Source: JANNOG01 sp964516515 (lineage in GTDB: Bacteria > Actinomycetota > Actinomycetes > Actinomycetales > JBBAYJ01). Taken from it: a stretch of DNA of 19,132 nt. This document shows positions 14,605 through 19,132 of this stretch, in pieces. The DNA lies in NCBI GenBank assembly GCA_964516515.1, contig CAZEYA010000060.1, positions 1-19,132 on the forward strand, read 5' to 3'. The notes under the pieces were generated by a model. It saw only the letters and a program-made list of their open reading frames with translations, had not been told where the DNA came from and did no database searches. Both the position numbers and the translations under genes were made by a program. The number at the start of each line of letters is the position of its first letter. Positions within the stretch are counted from its first letter, which is position 1.

Positions 14605-15009
14605 GTGGGACTCGCCGAGCAGGCCACGAGAATCCTCTCAGAACCGGTCACCGCCGGTGTGCTGGTCGAGCCTCGAGGTACCCAGGGGGCAGTGGTTGGC
14701 GGCGCGGGCGGCGGCCGAGCGTCCCGCGGCGTCGGCGGCGGCCAGATGTTCCTCGCCGCGACCGGCACCGAACTGGTCCTGCTGGCGGTCGGCCGCGGCC
14801 TGCTGGCGCGGCGCCTCAGCGGGATGGTCGTGGCGCGGGTCGCCAGGGCCATGGTGCAAGCCGTGGACCTGGCGGACCCGGAGGACCCCACCACGATCGC
14901 CGGCACCGTCGATCTCACCGTGCGAATGATGGACAACGACGAGTGGCCGCTGTCGGTGGCCGCCGGGCAGCACGCCACCGCCGCGGAACTGGCCTCGCTC
15001 GTCCTCTGA
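14605..15009 (+). CDS. Small protein of unknown function
   Basis: 134 residues from GTG 14605; the frame is open further upstream but would run into the divergent DUF4126 gene. I do not recognise the family. Residues 25-48 are Gly/Ala-rich, possibly a flexible loop. Residues 49-75 and 100-120 look like beta-strands, and the protein ends in a helix (122-134). The pattern of a substrate-like 'GTELVLLAVGRG' strand pair with a terminal helix could be a PH-like small domain, but that is only a guess. There are no Cys, no membrane helix and no signal. It precedes serA by 51 bp on the same strand. Confidence 0.6.
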   Translation: MGLAEQATRILSEPVTAGVLVEPRGTQGAVVGGAGGGRASRGVGGGQMFLAATGTELVLLAVGRGLLARRLSGMVVARVARAMVQAVDLADPEDPTTIAGTVDLTVRMMDNDEWPLSVAAGQHATAAELASLVL

Positions 15010-15060
15010 TCACGCCCCCCTGACCGCCATCGCGTGGGTCACCGGTCACAATGGACCCCC

Positions 15061-16281
15061 GTGAAGGCCCTGCTGCTGGAGAACATCCATCCCCTCGCCG
15101 TCGACATCCTGGCGACGGCCGGATTCGACGTCACGACCCGTACGGGAGCGCTGTCCGGCGAGGAACTGCAACAGGCTCTGGCAGGCGTCACCCTGCTGGG
15201 GATCCGGTCGACCACCGAGGTGACGGCCGATGTCCTCGACGCCGCCCCGCAGTTGCAGGCGATCGGCGCCTTCTGCATCGGCACCAACCAGATCGACCTC
15301 TCAGCTGCCGCAGAACTGGGCATCGCGGCGTTCAACGCGCCGTACTCCAACACCCGCAGTGTCGTCGAACTGGTGATCGCCGAGGTGATCGCCCTGCACC
15401 GACGGCTCACCGACCACAACCAGGCGCTGCACGCCGGCACGTGGGACAAGTCCGCGGCGGGTGCCCACGAGGTGCGCGGGCGCACGCTGGGCATCGTCGG
15501 CTACGGCAACATCGGCAGCCAATTGTCGGTGATCGCCGAAGCGCTCGGCATGCGCGTGGTGTTCTACGACACCGCCGAGAAGCTGGCACTGGGCAACGCT
15601 CGCTTCTGCGCCACCCTTGGCGAGTTGCTGGCAGTGGCCGACGCCGTGACCTTGCACGTCGACGGCCGCCCCGGCAACGCGGGACTGTTCGGCCGCGCCG
15701 AGTTCGCGGCCATGAAGCCGGGTGGCCTGTTTCTCAACCTCTCGCGCGGTTTCGTCGTCGACTACGCCGCGCTGCGCGAGGAGATCTCGTCGGGCCGGCT
15801 GGCGGGTGCCGCGGTCGACGTCTTCCCCAACGAGCCGCGCCGCCGCGGCGACGCCTTCGTCTCAGAACTGACCGGGCTGCCCAACGTCATCCTCACCCCT
15901 CACGTCGGCGGCTCCACTGAGGAGGCGCAGGTCGACATCGGCCGGTTCGTTGCCGGAAAGCTGCGCGACTTCCACCTCACGGGTCAGACCAGCCTGTCGG
16001 TCAACCTGCCGCCGCTGTCACCGGAACCGCGCCCCGGCACCTGCCGGATCACGCACGTGCACCGCAACACCCCGGGCGTCATGGCCGCCGCCAACCAGGT
16101 GATGGCCGACCACAAGATCAACATCGAGGCGCAGCAGCTGGCGACCCGGGGGGACCTCGGATACGCGGTCACCGACGTCGCATGCGAGGCGGCGGGCGAT
16201 GCGGCACACGCGCTGCTCACGGAGCTTCGGGCGATGCCCGAGACGGTCCGGGTCCGGCTGCTCACGACAAGTGGCTCGTGA
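15061..16281 (+). CDS. serA: D-3-phosphoglycerate dehydrogenase, short ACT-domain type
   Basis: 406 residues from GTG 15061, close to the 410 of E. coli SerA, and without the extra ASB domain of the long mycobacterial-type enzymes. The NAD Rossmann motif is GxGxxG at 147-152 (VGYGNIGSQ) with D170 closing the second strand. Catalytic R229 (NLSRGF), E258 (PNEP) and H281 (LTPHVGGSTEEAQ) are present. Residues about 329-405 are an ACT domain with HRNTPGVM and NIEAQQL, the regions that bind serine in E. coli SerA, so feedback inhibition by L-serine is likely. It catalyses the first step of serine synthesis. Its stop overlaps the next gene's GTG start by four bases. Confidence 0.92.
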   Translation: MKALLLENIHPLAVDILATAGFDVTTRTGALSGEELQQALAGVTLLGIRSTTEVTADVLDAAPQLQAIGAFCIGTNQIDLSAAAELGIAAFNAPYSNTRSVVELVIAEVIALHRRLTDHNQALHAGTWDKSAAGAHEVRGRTLGIVGYGNIGSQLSVIAEALGMRVVFYDTAEKLALGNARFCATLGELLAVADAVTLHVDGRPGNAGLFGRAEFAAMKPGGLFLNLSRGFVVDYAALREEISSGRLAGAAVDVFPNEPRRRGDAFVSELTGLPNVILTPHVGGSTEEAQVDIGRFVAGKLRDFHLTGQTSLSVNLPPLSPEPRPGTCRITHVHRNTPGVMAAANQVMADHKINIEAQQLATRGDLGYAVTDVACEAAGDAAHALLTELRAMPETVRVRLLTTSGS

Positions 16282-17750
16282 GCGCGCCCGCCGATAGCCC
16301 CGTGGGCATACTCGCCACGAGTCTCGCCGACACCCTCGCCCGCACACTTGGCGGCATCCTCGGCACAGACCACGCATTGACCGACCCCTCGGTCATCGCC
16401 TCATACGAGACCGACTGGACCCGGCGGTTCACCGGTCGCGCCGCGCTCGTGGTCAGACCGGGCACCACGGACCAGGTCGCCGCGGTGCTGTGTGCCTGCC
16501 GCGACGCCGGTGCCCGGGTGGTCACCCAGGGCGGCAACACCGGGCTGGTCGGTGGTGGCGTCCCCACCGATGGCGAGGTCGTGCTGTCCACCCGCCGACT
16601 CGCCGCCATCGGGCCGGTCGACGCAGCTTCCGGGCACGCGCTGGTGGGCGCGGGTGTCACGCTGGCCGCTCTGCAGGCCCACGTGCGACCGCTCGGCTGG
16701 GACGTGGGGGTGGACTTCGCCGCCCGCGAATCGGTCACCATCGGCGGACTCGTCGCCACCAACGCGGGCGGTGAGAACGTGCTGCGGCACGGTGCGATGC
16801 GCGCCCAGGTTCTCGGGCTGGAGGCCGTACTGGCCGACGGCAGCGTGCTGAGCCGGCTCTCGGCGCTGCCCAAGGACAACACCGGCTACGACCTGACCGG
16901 GCTGCTGGCCGGCAGTGAGGGCACGCTAGCCGTGATCACCCGGGTGCTGCTGCGGCTGGTCCCTCGCCGCGCCGCCAGAGCGGTCGCCGTCCTCGGGTGT
17001 GAGTCGGTGACGGCGGCGCAGCGGGCGCTGCGGCTGCTGAGCGGACGGTTGCCCGATCTCGAATCGGCCGAACTGTTCCTGGCCGACGGGCTGGCGCTGG
17101 TGCGTTCCCACACCGGCCTCGGGCCGTTGATGGCTCGGGAGCACCCGGCGTACCTGCTCGTCGAAGTAGCCGCCATGGACGATCCGACCGCAGCGCTGCA
17201 CGGCGCGCTGGAGGTGCTGAGCGGGGACGGTGACGGACCGGGCAGCGGCGTCGCGGACATCGTCGTCGCCGAGGACGCCCCGGCCCGGGAGCGGTTGTGG
17301 CGCTACCGCGAGGCGCACACCGAGTCCGTCGGCGCCGCGGGTATCCCGGTCAAACTCGATGTGGCCGTTCCCGCTCACGATCTCCACGATGCGCTGCCCG
17401 CGCTACGAGCCGCCGCGCAGCGGGTCGCGCCGCAAGCGAGGGTCTACATCTGGGGCCATATCAACGAGGGAAACCTGCACGTCAACGTCCTGCCCGGGAC
17501 TGCATCGGCATTCGGCGAGGACACCGCCGAGGAGGTGACCGATGCCGTGCTGCGCGAGGTGGCCGCTCGCGGTGGCAGCATCTCCGCCGAGCACGGCGTG
17601 GGCCGAGCCAAGACCCGCTGGCTGCCGCTGACCCGATCGGCGGCCGAGATCGCGACCATGCGCGCAGTCAAGGCGGCCTTCGACCCGGACGGCATGCTGA
17701 ATCCGGGGGTCGTGCTCCCGGTGCCCCGGGTGCTCCCGGGGCCCCAATGA
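16278..17750 (+). CDS. FAD-linked 2-hydroxyacid dehydrogenase, D-2-hydroxyglutarate dehydrogenase-like
   Basis: 490 residues. GTG 16278 overlaps the serA stop as GTGA. The FAD-binding domain of the vanillyl-alcohol-oxidase fold spans about 50-230, with the phosphate-binding loop QGGNTGLVGG at 84-93 and SVTIGGLVATNAGG at 152-165. The C-terminal substrate domain has H394 and H401 in WGHINEGNLHVNV and E438/H439 in SAEHGVGRAK, the metal and catalytic residues of the D2HGDH/GlcD/DLD family. FDPDGMLNPG at 469-478 is the usual C-terminal signature. In place of the common GDGNLH it has NEGNLH. The neighbour serA favours D-2-hydroxyglutarate as substrate, with 2-oxoglutarate as product; D-lactate or glycolate remain possible. 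Confidence 0.87.
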   Translation: MSAPADSPVGILATSLADTLARTLGGILGTDHALTDPSVIASYETDWTRRFTGRAALVVRPGTTDQVAAVLCACRDAGARVVTQGGNTGLVGGGVPTDGEVVLSTRRLAAIGPVDAASGHALVGAGVTLAALQAHVRPLGWDVGVDFAARESVTIGGLVATNAGGENVLRHGAMRAQVLGLEAVLADGSVLSRLSALPKDNTGYDLTGLLAGSEGTLAVITRVLLRLVPRRAARAVAVLGCESVTAAQRALRLLSGRLPDLESAELFLADGLALVRSHTGLGPLMAREHPAYLLVEVAAMDDPTAALHGALEVLSGDGDGPGSGVADIVVAEDAPARERLWRYREAHTESVGAAGIPVKLDVAVPAHDLHDALPALRAAAQRVAPQARVYIWGHINEGNLHVNVLPGTASAFGEDTAEEVTDAVLREVAARGGSISAEHGVGRAKTRWLPLTRSAAEIATMRAVKAAFDPDGMLNPGVVLPVPRVLPGPQ

Positions 17751-18682
17751 CGGCCACGGCCCCGACGTCACCGGAGGTCGCCCAGTCACCGCCCACCACT
17801 CGCGGCCGAGGGGTCGCGATGGGGCTGGCCGCCTACGTTTCGTGGGGCCTGTTCCCGCTCTACTTCACCCTGCTCGCCTCAGTGGGTGCCGTGGAGATCG
17901 TGGCGCATCGCATTGCGTGGTCGGTGCTGTTCTGCCTGCTGTTGCTGGCGGTCCTGGGGCGGCGGCTCGGCGGCGGCCTTGCCGAACTCCGTCGTATCAC
18001 ACTGCCGCAGGTATTGGGGCTCGCGCTTGCCGCCTTCCTGCTGTCGATCAATTGGGGGGTATTCATCTACGGGGTGTCGGCGGAACAGGTGGTGCAGGTA
18101 TCGCTGGGGTACTTCACCAATCCCCTGGTGTCGGTCGGTCTGGGCGTACTCCTGCTGGGTGAACGGCTGCGGCGCTGGCAATGGGTGGCGATGGCCACCG
18201 GCGCGTTGTCAGTCGTGGTCCTCACCATCGAGGACGGCCGGCTCCCCTGGATCGCTCTGGTCCTGGCGGCAACCTTCGGGCTGTACGGATTGTTGAAGAA
18301 CCGCGTCGGCCGCGGCGTCGCAGCACTGCCCGGCATGACGATCGAGACCGGCGTCCTTGCCCCGATCGCGGTCGGTTACCTCATCTGGTTGCACGTCGGC
18401 GGCCAGGGGGCATTCGGCAGCTCACCTGGCATAACGACCCTGTTGATCCTTAGCGGCCCGATCACGGCCGGAGTGTTGCTGCTCTTCGCCGCAGCCGCCC
18501 GGCGGATCCCGCTCAGCACCCTGGGCATGATCCAGTACGTCACACCGTCCCTGCAGCTACTCGTCGGGGTAGCACTGCTCGGGGAGCGGATGTCGCCGGG
18601 CCGGGTAGCAGGGTTCGCCCTGATCTGGGCCGCGTTGATCATCCTCAGCCTGGATTCGTTGAAAAAACTTCGCGCAAAGTGA
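17747..18682 (+). CDS. rarD: RarD-type EamA/DMT-superfamily transporter
   Basis: 311 residues from ATG 17747, which overlaps the preceding stop as ATGA. After a hydrophilic N-terminus (1-21) come about ten membrane helices from residue 24 to 303, as in two EamA repeats. RarD hallmarks are WGLFPLYF, IVAHRIAWS, INWGVFIYG and SLGYFTNPL. The C-terminus is short and basic. RarD proteins are annotated as chloramphenicol-sensitive permeases, but the transported compound is unknown. Joining to serA and the flavoprotein by overlap could reflect export of an amino-acid-related metabolite, though that is inference. No clear terminator follows. Confidence 0.9.
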   Translation: MTATAPTSPEVAQSPPTTRGRGVAMGLAAYVSWGLFPLYFTLLASVGAVEIVAHRIAWSVLFCLLLLAVLGRRLGGGLAELRRITLPQVLGLALAAFLLSINWGVFIYGVSAEQVVQVSLGYFTNPLVSVGLGVLLLGERLRRWQWVAMATGALSVVVLTIEDGRLPWIALVLAATFGLYGLLKNRVGRGVAALPGMTIETGVLAPIAVGYLIWLHVGGQGAFGSSPGITTLLILSGPITAGVLLLFAAAARRIPLSTLGMIQYVTPSLQLLVGVALLGERMSPGRVAGFALIWAALIILSLDSLKKLRAK

Positions 18683-18740
18683 AACCTAGACTGACAAGAG
18701 GAATCTAAGACCCTGCGTCGTTTCCGCCCAATCTCCTATG

Positions 18741-18746
18741 TACGAT
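18741..18746 (+). promoter_or_regulatory. Possible -10 box for a leaderless transcript of the last gene
   Basis: TACGAT (TAnnnT class) ends seven bases before ATG 18754, and no Shine-Dalgarno sequence precedes the ATG. That is the arrangement of leaderless actinobacterial genes. The -35 region is not convincing. Confidence 0.35.
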
Positions 18747-18753
18747 CCGAGAC

Positions 18754-19132
18754 ATGGCCCACTACACACCGCATTCGCGTGACCGGGCGTTGCTCGCGGC
18801 CAGAGTGATCTCCTCGACCGTCGCCGTGGTGGCCGCGGCGGCCACCGCCGGCGTGACCGCGCTCGCCGCCACGACGACCAGGGCAGCGGACGAGGCAGCC
18901 GCTGCCGGCGACACGAGTCAGGCCGGGTCGACGGACGCGGCCCCCGCCGGCACGACCGCCGCGGACGGTTCGGCCGAACTGACCCCCGCCCAGGTCGCCG
19001 CGGGCGTGATCGACCCCGCTGCGGCTGGGAACTCCGCAGATCCGGCGGCAGTCGTCAGCGCTGTCGCCGACGATGCAGCTGGGGTGGCAGGCAGCGCGGC
19101 GCCCGCTGCCGCTCCCGCCCCAGGTATCACCC
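18754..19132 (+). CDS. Start of an Ala-rich exported or membrane-anchored protein, 3' end missing
   Basis: The frame is open from ATG 18754 to the window end (126 complete codons). A basic N-terminus (MAHYTPHSRDRALLAAR) is followed by a hydrophobic Ala/Val segment (about 18-40), so it is a signal peptide or membrane anchor. The rest is Ala/Gly/Thr/Asp/Pro-rich low complexity, probably a disordered stretch before a domain outside the window. I do not recognise the family. G/C third positions and absence of stops support coding. It begins 71 bp after rarD and probably has its own promoter. Confidence 0.65.
   Translation, partial: MAHYTPHSRDRALLAARVISSTVAVVAAAATAGVTALAATTTRAADEAAAAGDTSQAGSTDAAPAGTTAADGSAELTPAQVAAGVIDPAAAGNSADPAAVVSAVADDAAGVAGSAAPAAAPAPGIT

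Noticed and set aside
15047..15052. CACAAT as a -10 box for serA
   Set aside because: It does not fit TAnnnT and the nearest -35-like TGACCG is about 20 bp away; not convincing.

Overview
The window is strongly GC-rich, its real genes have almost uniformly G/C third codon positions, GTG starts are common, and several gene junctions overlap by a few bases. Together with an MPT70/MPT83-type fasciclin lipoprotein and a KorA/KorB pair of the mycobacterial (fused gamma-alpha plus beta) type, this points to an actinomycete chromosome. I see no rRNA, tRNA, CRISPR array, insertion sequence or phage gene. It looks like ordinary chromosome with small operons on both strands.

Layout. (1) 1-2300, plus strand: the 3' part of a membrane-anchored sulfite-oxidase-family molybdoenzyme, then an MPT83-like lipoprotein with a methionine-rich repeat and a candidate SigK-type promoter, closed by a strong hairpin. 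(2) 2300-5030, minus strand: a membrane-anchored staphylococcal-nuclease-like protein downstream of an ABC half-exporter. The exporter's promoter has MerR-family geometry (19-bp spacer with a dyad). (3) 5248-6844, minus strand: an HtpX-type M48 metalloprotease and a coiled-coil protein of unknown function. (4) 6889-8353, minus strand: three tightly coupled genes for NuoB-, NuoC- and NuoI-like proteins, with no NuoD/hydrogenase large subunit and no membrane subunits. (5) 8386-11439, plus strand: korA and korB (2-oxoacid, probably 2-oxoglutarate, ferredoxin oxidoreductase), divergent from the nuo-like genes. (6) 11492-13034, plus strand: an arginase-fold protein with a Cys in place of a metal-binding His, overlapping a SAM methyltransferase. 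(7) 13045-14558, minus strand: an aldo/keto reductase and a DUF4126 membrane protein. (8) 14605-18682, plus strand: a small unknown protein, serA (phosphoglycerate dehydrogenase), a D-2-hydroxyglutarate-dehydrogenase-like flavoprotein and rarD, the last three joined by 4-base overlaps. (9) From 18754: the start of an Ala-rich exported protein cut by the window end.

How the genes may work together. The most unusual unit is the NuoB/NuoC/NuoI trio facing korAB. It looks like an electron-transfer module for reduced ferredoxin or KorAB electrons that lacks the quinone/NiFe large subunit. The serA and D-2-hydroxyglutarate dehydrogenase overlap matches a known metabolic coupling, in which SerA can reduce 2-oxoglutarate to D-2-hydroxyglutarate and the flavoprotein returns it. 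At the left edge, a molybdoenzyme beside a Met-rich surface lipoprotein suggests envelope redox homeostasis. These functional links are inferences from order and motifs; the family assignments rest on visible motifs.
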